Assembly: GCA_025351035.1 (NCBI GenBank)
Contig: JANXWT010000066.1
Span: forward strand, 1-9,306
DNA length: 9,306 nt
From: Opitutia bacterium
Lineage (GTDB): Bacteria > Verrucomicrobiota > Verrucomicrobiia > Opitutales > Opitutaceae
Reading direction: 5' to 3'
Made by a program: the position numbers and the translations under genes
Shown here: in pieces, positions 1-7,109 of the stretch
Layout: each line of letters begins with the position of its first letter
Numbering within the stretch: the stretch's first letter is position 1
Notes under the pieces: generated by a model
Told to the model about the DNA's origin: nothing
Seen by the model: only the letters and a program-made list of their open reading frames with translations
The model's database searches: none

Positions 1-492
1 GACATACATCATGCCCAGCAGGAGGACGCCGATGGCGACGTGCGTGCCGTGCGTGCCGGTGAGCGTGTAGAACGTGGAGCCGAAGATGCTGTTCGAGATC
101 GTCATCTTCTTGTCATGCACGAAGTGCGCGAACTCGAAGACTTGGCCGCCGAGGAAGATGCAGCCGAAGAAGATCGTGCCGAGGAGCATGATCCGGGTGC
201 TCTTGATGTTGCCCCGCTGGATGGCGTTCACGGCGAGCGCCATGAGGAGCGACGACATCAGGAGGATGAACGTCGAGAACGACGTCAGCTCGATGTTGAA
301 GACCTGCGTGGGGACCGCGTTGCCGGGAGGCGAATTGAGGCGGTAGACGAGGTGCGTGGAAATCAGCGCGCCGAAGAACATGCAGTCCGAGGCAAGAAAG
401 GCCCACCAGAGGAGCTTCTTGTTGGGAATACCTGTCGTCGTCGTGTGATCGTGATGGTGGTCGACGGGACCAGCGGCGGCGTGACTGCTCAT
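1..492 (-). CDS. coxC: Cytochrome c oxidase subunit III (5' part; runs off the left edge)
   Basis: This is subunit III of the aa3/caa3 oxidase, an integral membrane subunit that stabilises subunit I and its proton uptake. The first 164 residues are visible and the C-terminus lies outside the window. After a soluble N-terminus with a His-rich patch (HHHDH, about residues 12-16) come helices at about 28-50, 68-90 and 100-122, and the start of a fourth at about 150. Family signatures are FLASDCMFFGALIS (32-45), GGQVFEF (115-121) and the LTGTHGTHVAIG stretch (144-155). The protein starts directly at the helix corresponding to helix III of the seven-helix form, so it is the short five-helix type; the two missing helices appear to sit at the C-terminus of subunit I. 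The ATG lies 18 bases after the coxA stop, and no Shine-Dalgarno is visible. It is the third gene of coxB-coxA-coxC. Identification is firm. Confidence 0.95.
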   Translation of the reverse strand, partial: MSSHAAAGPVDHHHDHTTTTGIPNKKLLWWAFLASDCMFFGALISTHLVYRLNSPPGNAVPTQVFNIELTSFSTFILLMSSLLMALAVNAIQRGNIKSTRIMLLGTIFFGCIFLGGQVFEFAHFVHDKKMTISNSIFGSTFYTLTGTHGTHVAIGVLLLGMMYV

Positions 493-510
493 GAGATGAT
501 ACGGTAAAGC

Positions 511-2493
511 TTAGTAGTGGTCGCCGCGGGGAGAGGTGGCGTTGCCCTGGGCATCGAGATGGATGTGGTAACCGCCGGGACCTTCGAGCGACCAGAGGTA
601 GCAACTGACCAGCAGGATGCCGAGGCCGGTGAGCGCGAGCGGGAGGTGCGAGCTGAGGAGCTGCGAACCGAACATCAGCACGGGCTCGTGGAGCTGGATA
701 AAGTTGAACGTGCCGATCAGCATGCCGAAGGCGGCGATGAGCGGATACCACGACTGGTCGGGCATGTGGATGCCGCCGTGGGCCTCCTCGGCCTTCATGT
801 GCTCAGCCATTTCCTTGGCGATCTCTTCCTGGTGATTCTTCTCATACCACCAAGCGTCACGGGCATGGACGGTCGGGATGGCCTTGAAGTTGTGTTCGGG
901 CGGCGGGGACGGGATCGACCACTCGAGGGTGCGGGCGTCCCACGGATCGTTGCTGCACTTCTCGCCCTTGAAGAAGGTGTAGATCAAGACCGCGAAGTAG
1001 GTGAAGATGCCGAGGCCGAGGAGATAGGCGCCCATCGTCGCGATGAAGTTGCCCTCGTTCCAACCCATGTTGGCGTCGTAGGTCCAGGTGCGGCGGGGCA
1101 TGCCGTTGAGTCCGAGGAAGTGCATCGGGAAAAACGTGCAGTTGAATCCGGTGAAGATGATCCAGAACGAGAGCTTGCCCCAGAATTCGGGGACGAGGCG
1201 CCCGAAGAATTTCGGGAACCAATAGTGGATGGCGGCGAGCAGGCCGAAGGTGGCACCGCCGATCAGCACGTAGTGGAAGTGGGCGATGACGAAATAGCTG
1301 TCCTGTTGCTGCGCGTCGGCCGGGGCGGCGGCGTGCATCATGCCGGAGAAGCCGCCGAGCATGAACATCCAGATGAAACCGAGCGCGAACATCATCGGCG
1401 TGCGGGTCTTGATCTGGCCGCCCCAGAGGGTGCCGATCCAGTTGAACATCTTGACGCCCGTCGGCACGGCGATGGCCATGGTGGCGACCGCAAAGGCGGC
1501 GGTGGCGACGTTGCCCATGCCGGTGGTGAACATGTGGTGGCTCCACACGCCGAAGCCGATGAAGCCGATGGCCACACCGGAGAATACCACGATGGGGTAG
1601 CCGAAGAGCGGCTTGCGCGAGAACGTCGGGAGGATTTCCGAAACGTAGCCCATGGGCGGGAGGATGAGGATGTAGACCTCGGGGTGGCCGAACACCCAGA
1701 ACAAGTGCTGCCAGAGGATGGGCTGGCCGCCGCCGGAAACTTCAAAGAAATTGGTGCCGAAGTGCCGGTCGAAGAGCACTTCGACGAGGGCGATGGCGAT
1801 GGCGGGCATCGCCAGCACGAGCAGGAAGCTGGTGACGAGCGCCATCCAGCAGAACACCGGCAGGCGCATCATCGTGAGGCCCGGAGCGCGCATGTTGATG
1901 ATCGTGACGATGAAATTCAGGGAGGCGACGATGGAGGAAAGGCCGAGCGTTTGCAGGCCCATGACCCAAAGGTCGGTGGACAGGCCGGGCGTGAAGAGTT
2001 TCGACGTGAGCGGGGCATAACCGAACCAGCCGATGTCGGGGGCGCCGGCCTTGATGAACCAGCCGATGTTGAGCATGAACGCGCCGGCGACGAACACCCA
2101 GAGGCTGAAGGCGTTCAAGCGGGGGAAAGCCACGTCGCGCGCGCCGACCTGAATCGGGATGAGCAGGTTGAAAAACGCGGCGTTGAGCGGCATGACCGCG
2201 AGAAAGATCATCGTGGTGCCGTGCATCGTGAACAGCTCGTTGTAGAGCTGCGCACTGATGAAGCGGCTGTTCGGCACCATCAACTGCGTGCGGATGAGGA
2301 GCGCTTCGAAGCCGCCGACGAGGAAGAAAAAAAGCGCGAAGCCGGCATAGAGCATGCCGATCTTTTTGTGGTCGACGGTGGTCAGCCAGCCAACGAGGCC
2401 GGTCTTCGTGGTCGGGCGGGCGAACAGGTCGAACGTCTTGCCGTGCGCGTGTTCCTTGCCGATGAAATGATCTTTTGCCAGTGCTTCTGCCAT
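511..2493 (-). CDS. coxA: Cytochrome c oxidase subunit I (type A1 heme-copper oxidase)
   Basis: Catalytic subunit (CtaD), 660 residues, which reduces O2 to water at the heme a3-CuB centre and pumps protons. All key ligands are present: H91 and H407 for heme a, H405 for heme a3, and H270, H319 and H320 for CuB. Y274 in GHPEVY is the cross-linked tyrosine. The E272 of that motif makes it type A1. D120 and N127 mark the D pathway, and T345 and K348 (PTGVK) the K pathway; R467 and R468 are the propionate arginines. One departure is Q397-D398 where most A1 enzymes have His-Asp at the Mg/Mn site. A charged loop (about 510-580) leads to two extra C-terminal helices (about 583-633), as in 14-helix Bacillus/Thermus enzymes. 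I chose the ATG at 2493 because the family N-terminus begins here; an upstream extension would overlap the end of coxB. It lies 41 bases after coxB. Confidence 0.97.
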   Translation of the reverse strand: MAEALAKDHFIGKEHAHGKTFDLFARPTTKTGLVGWLTTVDHKKIGMLYAGFALFFFLVGGFEALLIRTQLMVPNSRFISAQLYNELFTMHGTTMIFLAVMPLNAAFFNLLIPIQVGARDVAFPRLNAFSLWVFVAGAFMLNIGWFIKAGAPDIGWFGYAPLTSKLFTPGLSTDLWVMGLQTLGLSSIVASLNFIVTIINMRAPGLTMMRLPVFCWMALVTSFLLVLAMPAIAIALVEVLFDRHFGTNFFEVSGGGQPILWQHLFWVFGHPEVYILILPPMGYVSEILPTFSRKPLFGYPIVVFSGVAIGFIGFGVWSHHMFTTGMGNVATAAFAVATMAIAVPTGVKMFNWIGTLWGGQIKTRTPMMFALGFIWMFMLGGFSGMMHAAAPADAQQQDSYFVIAHFHYVLIGGATFGLLAAIHYWFPKFFGRLVPEFWGKLSFWIIFTGFNCTFFPMHFLGLNGMPRRTWTYDANMGWNEGNFIATMGAYLLGLGIFTYFAVLIYTFFKGEKCSNDPWDARTLEWSIPSPPPEHNFKAIPTVHARDAWWYEKNHQEEIAKEMAEHMKAEEAHGGIHMPDQSWYPLIAAFGMLIGTFNFIQLHEPVLMFGSQLLSSHLPLALTGLGILLVSCYLWSLEGPGGYHIHLDAQGNATSPRGDHY

Positions 2494-2534
2494 GGAGGTT
2501 GGTGGTGGAGAGGATGGTGCCGGAGGCGGGGAAA

Positions 2535-3860
2535 TTATTTCAGGCTCTGCAGGTAGGCGACGAGGGCGTCGATCTCGTGATCGTTGAGGACGATGTTCGG
2601 CACTTGCTCGCCCTTTTCGTTGAGCTTCACGTAGCCCTGCATCCCGCCGTAGCCGTGATACATCTTGTTCCCCGGTTTGAAATACTCGGGATCTTTGATC
2701 CACTGGCGCATCCGGGTGGGGGTGTTCTCGAGCACGCCCGCACCGATCGTAGAGCGTGAACCGACATGGGTGAGGCTGGGGCCGACGATGCCGCCGCCGT
2801 CATGGCCCATCGTGGTGTGGCAACTGGTGCAAGTCTTGGCGCTGAACAATCGGCGGCCCTCGCCGATCAGCTGAGCATTTTCGCCCGAGGAAATCTGCTG
2901 ATGTTTTTTCCAGCCGGCGAGCGGGTCGGCGTCGAATTCCGGCGAACCGGAAAGGATGCTGTGCGCGCCGACCTCGGTCAGGCTGGCGAATTCGACGCGG
3001 GCGTGGCCGGCATCGATGGCGGTTGAGGCGGCGGTGACGGTGCGCGCGGGGTGCTTCTGGTTATCGAGCCACTTGACGTAGTCGGCGGCGGACAAGGCGA
3101 TGACGCGAAAGCGCATGATGGCATGCGACTCGCCGCAATACTCGGCGCACTGGCCATAGAAGTAACCGGGCTTGTCGGCTTTGAACCAAAGGAAATTCGC
3201 ACGGTTCGGAATCATGTCCACCTTGCCGGCCAGTTTGGGCAGCCAAAAACTGTGGATGACATCGATCGTGCGCAGATGCACGCGCACGGGCACACCGGCG
3301 GGGACGACGAGTTCGTTGGCGGTCGAGAGGAGGGCTTCGCCACCGGTGGGCAGTTGCACGGTCTCGGTGTTGTATTCGAACTTGAACCACCACTGATAGC
3401 CGGTGGCGGTAATGTCCATTGCGTTGCCCTTTTCAGCTTCGGGCACATCGTGGGTAAACCAGATCCCCTTGAGCGTCGGGATGGCGATGATGACAAGCAG
3501 GACGACCGAAGCTACGATGAGGCCGAGTTCGACGAACGGGTTGCCGTGGCCCTGCGCGGGCGGCGCGCTGTCCGAGGAATGATTGTCCGGCACCTTGAAC
3601 TTGATCGTGGCGTAGGCCAGCACGGCCCCGACGACGATAAAGATGCCCGTCGTTACCCAGACGGTCACCATGAAGATGTCATACTGATTCTGGGCAACGG
3701 GGCCGGCGACCACGATGGTCGATTGCGGGCCGCTGAGACTGAACGCCTTGTTGATTTTATCGGCCAGATTGCAGCCGCTGAGGAGCGTCAGCAACAATCC
3801 GCCCACGAGGGCGGAGCCAATACGGAAGAAATTGCGAAAACCGGAGCGTGTGCGGGTCAT
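2535..3860 (-). CDS. coxB: Cytochrome c oxidase subunit II with fused cytochrome c domain (caa3 type)
   Basis: Subunit II (CtaC), 441 residues, receives electrons and passes them through CuA to heme a. The N-terminus is a lipoprotein signal with lipobox LSGC (27-30), so C30 is the predicted lipidated residue. Two membrane helices follow (about 62-88 and 109-131). The cupredoxin domain has the aromatic electron-entry patch GYQWWF (154-159) and CuA ligands H203, C238, E240 (backbone), C242, H246 and M249. A C-terminal cytochrome c has CTSCH (344-348) and a likely axial M400 in KPGNKM. The 60-odd residue linker between CuA and heme domains and a 20-odd residue stretch after M400 are longer than usual. 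I prefer the ATG at 3860 over a TTG at 3899 because it puts the lipoprotein signal at the N-terminus. First gene of the coxB-coxA-coxC operon. Confidence 0.96.
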   Translation of the reverse strand: MTRTRSGFRNFFRIGSALVGGLLLTLLSGCNLADKINKAFSLSGPQSTIVVAGPVAQNQYDIFMVTVWVTTGIFIVVGAVLAYATIKFKVPDNHSSDSAPPAQGHGNPFVELGLIVASVVLLVIIAIPTLKGIWFTHDVPEAEKGNAMDITATGYQWWFKFEYNTETVQLPTGGEALLSTANELVVPAGVPVRVHLRTIDVIHSFWLPKLAGKVDMIPNRANFLWFKADKPGYFYGQCAEYCGESHAIMRFRVIALSAADYVKWLDNQKHPARTVTAASTAIDAGHARVEFASLTEVGAHSILSGSPEFDADPLAGWKKHQQISSGENAQLIGEGRRLFSAKTCTSCHTTMGHDGGGIVGPSLTHVGSRSTIGAGVLENTPTRMRQWIKDPEYFKPGNKMYHGYGGMQGYVKLNEKGEQVPNIVLNDHEIDALVAYLQSLK

Positions 3861-4088
3861 GGGTAACGGGGCGGCATCAGCTTGGATACGCCGACGCAAT
3901 GATAGCCAGTCAGGGTTTTGAATTTGCGGGTCATTTCAACCACAAAACCGCAGATTTCCTGCCCGAAGTCCTCGTTCTGGCGGTGTGGGCCGCCGTTATT
4001 AACCGGACGGGGCCGCGCCAGTTGATCAGGCTAAATCTTGACCTGCGTCATTGCTTGTCGACAGCGGGTGTGCGATGATGCTGGCCGC
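3861..4088. promoter_or_regulatory. Divergent spacer between coxB and the cupredoxin gene
   Basis: This 228-base non-coding region must contain the promoters for the leftward cox operon and the rightward cupredoxin gene. For the minus strand, TATCAT (3904-3899) resembles a -10 box about 38 bases before the coxB ATG, but no good -35 stands at the right distance. For the plus strand, TTGACC (4038-4043) resembles a -35 but no convincing -10 follows. An AT-rich island holds the symmetric GTTATTAAC (3995-4003), which could bind a regulator; nothing proves this. No Shine-Dalgarno precedes either start codon. The assignment as a promoter region is by position; the individual boxes are weak. Confidence 0.5.
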
Positions 4089-4574
4089 ATGAAAAACCCA
4101 CTCATTCCCACTCTATTGGTTTGCGCGCTGGCCCTCGCGGGTTGCGGCAAGAAAGACGACTCCGCCGCGGCCCCGGCCGCCGCTGCTTCGGCGACTGTCA
4201 CCGCCGAGATTACCGCCAACGACAGCATGAAATACAGCCTCACCCGCATCGAGGCCCGTCCCGGTCAGGAGGTTAAGGTCATCCTGACCAACATGGGCAA
4301 CATGCCCAAGGCGGCCATGGGCCACAACTGGATCCTCCTCAAGAAAGGCACCGATCCGAAGGCGTTCGTCGACGCCGCTGTCAACGCCGCGGCCACGGAT
4401 TACGTCCCGGCCGCGATGGCCGACGCCGTCATCGCCCATACCAAGCTCCTCGGGCCGAAGCAGAGCGACGAAGTCACCTTCAAAGCCCCGATGGAACCCG
4501 GCGAATACACCTTTGTCTGCAGCTTCCCGGCGCACTTCCTCACCGGCATGAAGGGCGTGCTCGTGGTCAAGTAA
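4089..4574 (+). CDS. Azurin/auracyanin-like blue copper lipoprotein
   Basis: A 161-residue type 1 copper protein, predicted to be a small one-electron carrier tethered to the membrane on the periplasmic side. The lipobox is LAGC (16-19), followed by an Ala-rich linker to about residue 36. The cupredoxin domain shows H79 in MGHNW, then C144, H149 and M154 near the C-terminus. The Cys-to-His and His-to-Met steps are each five residues; from memory this matches auracyanin, while azurin has four for the second step. The ATG at 4089 is chosen because the signal peptide begins there. It is transcribed divergently from coxB and ends at a terminator. The context suggests it donates electrons to the caa3 oxidase or links it to an upstream complex such as bc1 or alternative complex III; neither is in the window. 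Copper storage is a less likely alternative. Confidence 0.9.
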   Translation: MKNPLIPTLLVCALALAGCGKKDDSAAAPAAAASATVTAEITANDSMKYSLTRIEARPGQEVKVILTNMGNMPKAAMGHNWILLKKGTDPKAFVDAAVNAAATDYVPAAMADAVIAHTKLLGPKQSDEVTFKAPMEPGEYTFVCSFPAHFLTGMKGVLVVK

Positions 4575-4600
4575 GCGATCGATTCCAACCCAACTTTGCG

Positions 4601-4630
4601 AAAGCCGGGCCGCGCGCCCGGCTTTTTGTT
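4601..4630 (+). terminator. Rho-independent terminator of the cupredoxin gene
   Basis: A perfect ten-base-pair stem (4601-4610 with 4616-4625, arm AAAGCCGGGC) encloses a five-base loop and continues into a T-rich tail. It lies 26 bases after the cupredoxin stop codon. In the opposite direction the hairpin is not followed by a comparable T run, so it would serve the leftward DUF420 gene only weakly. Confidence 0.88.
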
Positions 4631-4671
4631 TGGCCTCACCGAATGGGCCATCTGCGGCGCCCCCGCAATCG

Positions 4672-5106
4672 TCACCGCACCGGCCACCACACATAGAGGA
4701 AGAAATATACCAGCACGCCGGTCACCGACACGTAATACCAGATGGGAAACGTGAACTTCGCCCAGCGCTTGTGGGAGACGAAATCACCCTTGAGCGCGAA
4801 AAGAAAGGTTTTCGGCACGAGGTAGGCGATGGAGATCGCGAGGACAATGTGCGACACCAGCATCGTGAAGTAGAGCGCCCGCAGCGCCGCGCCCTCGCCG
4901 CCAAAGGGCGTGTGCACCCCCCGGATGAGCCACTTGTGCGTCACGTAGCCGGCGAGAAACACCGCCGACACGGCACCCGCCGTCAGCATACAGGCGCGAT
5001 GCGCGTCGCGATAGCCGCGTTTGATGAAAACGAACCCAGCCGTGATGAGCACTGTCGCCGTGGCGTTCAGCGCGGCGTTCAGCGTGGGAATGTCCTGGAT
5101 CGTCAT
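4672..5106 (-). CDS. DUF420 family membrane protein (CtaM/YozB-like oxidase assembly factor)
   Basis: A 144-residue membrane protein with four predicted helices (about 10-28, 38-60, 78-102 and 120-141). It matches the DUF420 pattern: an N-terminal DIPTLNAALNA segment, then conserved histidines H36, H57, H86 and H112, and the C-terminal PIWYYVSVTGV stretch. Family members in Bacillus (YozB/CtaM) and Staphylococcus (CtaM) are needed for functional heme A-type oxidases and have been linked to CuB maturation; that is literature on relatives, not evidence for this protein. The four histidines in or near membrane helices would suit metal or heme binding. It lies 114 bases downstream of ctaB on the same strand, so it may be the last gene of a ctaA-ctaB-DUF420 unit unless the hairpin in the spacer interrupts it. 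Length and start agree with the family. Confidence 0.9.
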   Translation of the reverse strand: MTIQDIPTLNAALNATATVLITAGFVFIKRGYRDAHRACMLTAGAVSAVFLAGYVTHKWLIRGVHTPFGGEGAALRALYFTMLVSHIVLAISIAYLVPKTFLFALKGDFVSHKRWAKFTFPIWYYVSVTGVLVYFFLYVWWPVR

Positions 5107-5138
5107 GAGAGTCAGTTGGCCGAAAGGATTTTTTGTAG

Positions 5139-5200
5139 GGCGGGGTCGCTGACCCCGCCGATCTCGCTTGGATCCGTTTTCATCCGTGCAATCCGTGGTG
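5139..5200. repeat. Hairpin plus short tandem repeat in the ctaB-DUF420 spacer
   Basis: Two elements sit side by side. The first is a perfect nine-base-pair inverted repeat (GGCGGGGTC, 5139-5147, with 5151-5159) around a three-base loop. The second is three copies of ATCCGT at 5172, 5182 and 5191, nine to ten bases apart; read on the other strand it has a CGGAT-type rhythm ending in ACCACGGATT. Neither side of the hairpin is followed by a T run, since the minus-strand transcript would meet an A-rich stretch, so it is not a standard terminator. The form resembles dispersed intergenic repeats I associate with Verrucomicrobia and Planctomycetes genomes, but other copies cannot be checked from this window. 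Confidence 0.55.
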
Positions 5201-5220
5201 TTCCGGTTCTAGGTGAGAAA

Positions 5221-6138
5221 TCACAGCCGGAAAAACATCCGGTCGGCCACCAGCAGCGCCAGCAGCAGCGGCAGGTAGGAAATGGAAATCAGAAACAATC
5301 GCCGAGCCTCGGTTTCGCGGCGGGCCGGATCCATGAAACGGAACGCGCTGCGCAAAAACCACAGGTCGAGGCCGGCCGCGAACGCGAAGTAATACCACGA
5401 GCAGTAACCCAGCAGCGTCGGCATCAGGCTCACGGCGGTGAGCAGCACGGTCCAGATGAACGTCCGGCGCGCGACGCGCACCCCGCTCGGGTCGAGCACC
5501 GGCAGCATCGGAAAGTGCACGGTCTCGTAATCCTTGCGGTAAGTCCACGCGAGGGCGAAGAAGTGCGGCATTTGCCAGGTGTAGAGGATGGCGAACAGCG
5601 CCCAGCCGAGCGTGGCGTTCGTGCGGCCGGCCGCGGCCCAGCCAAGCAACGGCGGCAACGCGCCGCTGATGGCGCCGATCTCCGTCGACCAGCGCGACCA
5701 TTTCTTGGCCGGCGTGTAAATCGCGAGATAAGCCACCATCGTCGCCAGCCCGAGAAACGCCGACATGCCGTTCACCTTCACAAAAAGCGCGATCAGTCCG
5801 GCGATGCAGAGCGCCCACCCCAGCACAAAGGCTGAGCCTGGCAGCACGGCACCCGTCGGAATTGGCCGGTCCGCCGTGCGCTGCATCAGCGCGTCGGTCT
5901 CGCTCTCCATCCATTGGTTCAGCGTCGCGACCCCGGCGGCGCACAGGCCCGTGCCGATCACCAGATAAAACATCCGCGCCCAGTCCCAGAAGGGCAGCGC
6001 AATGAGATAGCCGACGAGTGCCGTGATCACCGAGAGCAGGCTGAGCCGCGGCTTCGTCAGCTCCAAATAATCGCGCCAGCTCGCTCCGGTCTTGGCAAAA
6101 GTCCTGGGCGTGGCGGAAGGGATTTCGCTCGGGGTCAT
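5221..6138 (-). CDS. ctaB: Protoheme IX farnesyltransferase (heme O synthase)
   Basis: A 305-residue integral membrane prenyltransferase (CtaB/CyoE/COX10) that transfers the farnesyl group of farnesyl diphosphate to heme B, giving heme O for CtaA. The first prenyl-diphosphate motif is NQWMESETD (74-82) followed by RTADRPIPTG (87-96); the usual NxxxDxxxD appears here as NxxxExxxD, with E78 in place of the first Asp. Later motifs are YTPAKKW (141-147), GALPPLLGW (159-167) and WQMPHFFALAW (188-198), with KDY (202-204) and PMLPV (210-214). About nine membrane segments are expected. The ATG at 6138 overlaps the ctaA stop in ATGA, implying translational coupling; an upstream start at 6165 would lie deeper in ctaA and is not preferred. 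Identification is firm. Confidence 0.95.
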   Translation of the reverse strand: MTPSEIPSATPRTFAKTGASWRDYLELTKPRLSLLSVITALVGYLIALPFWDWARMFYLVIGTGLCAAGVATLNQWMESETDALMQRTADRPIPTGAVLPGSAFVLGWALCIAGLIALFVKVNGMSAFLGLATMVAYLAIYTPAKKWSRWSTEIGAISGALPPLLGWAAAGRTNATLGWALFAILYTWQMPHFFALAWTYRKDYETVHFPMLPVLDPSGVRVARRTFIWTVLLTAVSLMPTLLGYCSWYYFAFAAGLDLWFLRSAFRFMDPARRETEARRLFLISISYLPLLLALLVADRMFFRL

Positions 6139-7109
6139 GCGGCGGGGTTGGTCCGTCCAAACCAATCACGGTGCGTCAGCATGACGAGCACGAATGTCGT
6201 CGCAAGGGTCAGCGCGCCGACGCCGACGTGGGCCGTGGTCATGGAGGCGTGACGGCCCGTCCAGATGATCTGCGCGCCCAGATAAATCTGCACCGCCAGC
6301 AATCCCGCGATGCCGGCCCAGAGCGCGCGCATGGCGCGCGACACCGCCGCGTCGCGCCAAAGCACATGGCCATAGTAAGCCAGGGCTCCCGTGATCGCCA
6401 CGGCGAGCAGCCGGTGGGTGAAATGAATCGCCACCCGGAAATCCCAATGGGTGGGCCACAGGCCGTCCTCGGGCGTCAGCGGGAAAGTTGGAATCGCCAG
6501 TCCGGCAAAACTGTGGCGCATCACGGCCGCCACGGCGAGCTGGAGAAAGAGCAGCGCGACGCACCAACGGCCCGCCGCGGTCGTCCGCGCGCCGATGGTG
6601 CCCTTGAGCCCGGCGTGCGCCTCGATCCACGGGCGCGAGCACGCGAGTGCGACGGCAAAGAGTGCGCACACAAAGGTCTGCGCCAGGATCGCGTGCAGCA
6701 TTGCGAACAGCCGGCCGACACTCGTTTCCAGCGACGCGATGGGCAAATGATCGAACAGCACGCGCAGGCCACCGACGACCGCCTGCGCGATCACGAGGAT
6801 CGCGGCGAACAGCGCCAGCCGGCGCAGCCACGGGCGCTCCTCGGTGCGCCAGATCCACACGCCGATGATGTAGGTGATGGTGCTCATCACCGCGGCTGAC
6901 AACCGATGCGAGTGCTCGGAGAACATCGCGAGATCGCTCAGCCAACCCGGTGGATTCAGGGAGCCGTTCGAGAGCGGCCAGTCGGCGAACGCCATGCCGG
7001 CGCCAATGCTGGTCGTGAACGCGCCCAGCAGCACGAGCACGAAAACCCAGACACTGCCGAGAGCGGCGAACCAGGCGAGGCTGGGTTTGTAGAAAGGAGT
7101 GCGATTCAT
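6135..7109 (-). CDS. ctaA: Heme A synthase (COX15/CtaA family)
   Basis: A 324-residue, eight-helix membrane protein that oxidises the C8 methyl of heme O to the formyl of heme A. The four family histidines are visible in two pseudo-symmetric four-helix halves: H68 in EHSHR (65-69), H139 in MLHAIL, H232 in HFTHRL and H294 in TAHVGVG. The first periplasmic loop (about 32-60) lacks the cysteine pair found in Bacillus CtaA, so this is a cysteine-free loop type. I chose the ATG at 7109 (MNRTPFYK) because it directly precedes the first membrane helix; the longer frame upstream encodes an Arg/Pro-rich tail that looks non-coding and would cover the divergent promoter. It overlaps ctaB by four bases. 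No Shine-Dalgarno is visible. Confidence 0.94.
   Translation of the reverse strand: MNRTPFYKPSLAWFAALGSVWVFVLVLLGAFTTSIGAGMAFADWPLSNGSLNPPGWLSDLAMFSEHSHRLSAAVMSTITYIIGVWIWRTEERPWLRRLALFAAILVIAQAVVGGLRVLFDHLPIASLETSVGRLFAMLHAILAQTFVCALFAVALACSRPWIEAHAGLKGTIGARTTAAGRWCVALLFLQLAVAAVMRHSFAGLAIPTFPLTPEDGLWPTHWDFRVAIHFTHRLLAVAITGALAYYGHVLWRDAAVSRAMRALWAGIAGLLAVQIYLGAQIIWTGRHASMTTAHVGVGALTLATTFVLVMLTHRDWFGRTNPAA

Noticed and set aside
517..2556. A long open frame on the plus strand, opposite coxA
   Set aside because: Its product is a run of Glu/Asp/His/Arg-rich, low-complexity sequence without any family signature, as expected from the antisense of a GC-rich gene. The minus strand encodes a fully conserved oxidase subunit.
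2494..2703. N-terminal extension of coxA up to 2703
   Set aside because: The extra residues overlap the CoxB cytochrome c domain and are Arg-rich and unlike any oxidase N-terminus; the ATG at 2493 fits the family.
3861..3899. TTG start giving CoxB 13 more residues
   Set aside because: It would bury the lipoprotein signal peptide behind an extra segment, and the ATG at 3860 gives a standard signal with LSGC lipobox.
4038..4066. TTGACC as the -35 of a sigma70 promoter for the cupredoxin gene
   Set aside because: No hexamer resembling TATAAT lies 16-18 bases downstream (ACAGCG at the 17-base distance), so I do not call a promoter there.
5139..5159. Hairpin as an intrinsic terminator for ctaA-ctaB
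   Set aside because: On the minus-strand transcript the stem is followed by an A-rich stretch, not a U tract, and the plus strand has no T run after it either.
4630..5835. A 401-codon plus-strand frame crossing the DUF420 and ctaB genes
   Set aside because: It crosses two genuine minus-strand genes and their spacer, and its composition (His/Arg/Gln/Glu-rich) is that of antisense reading.
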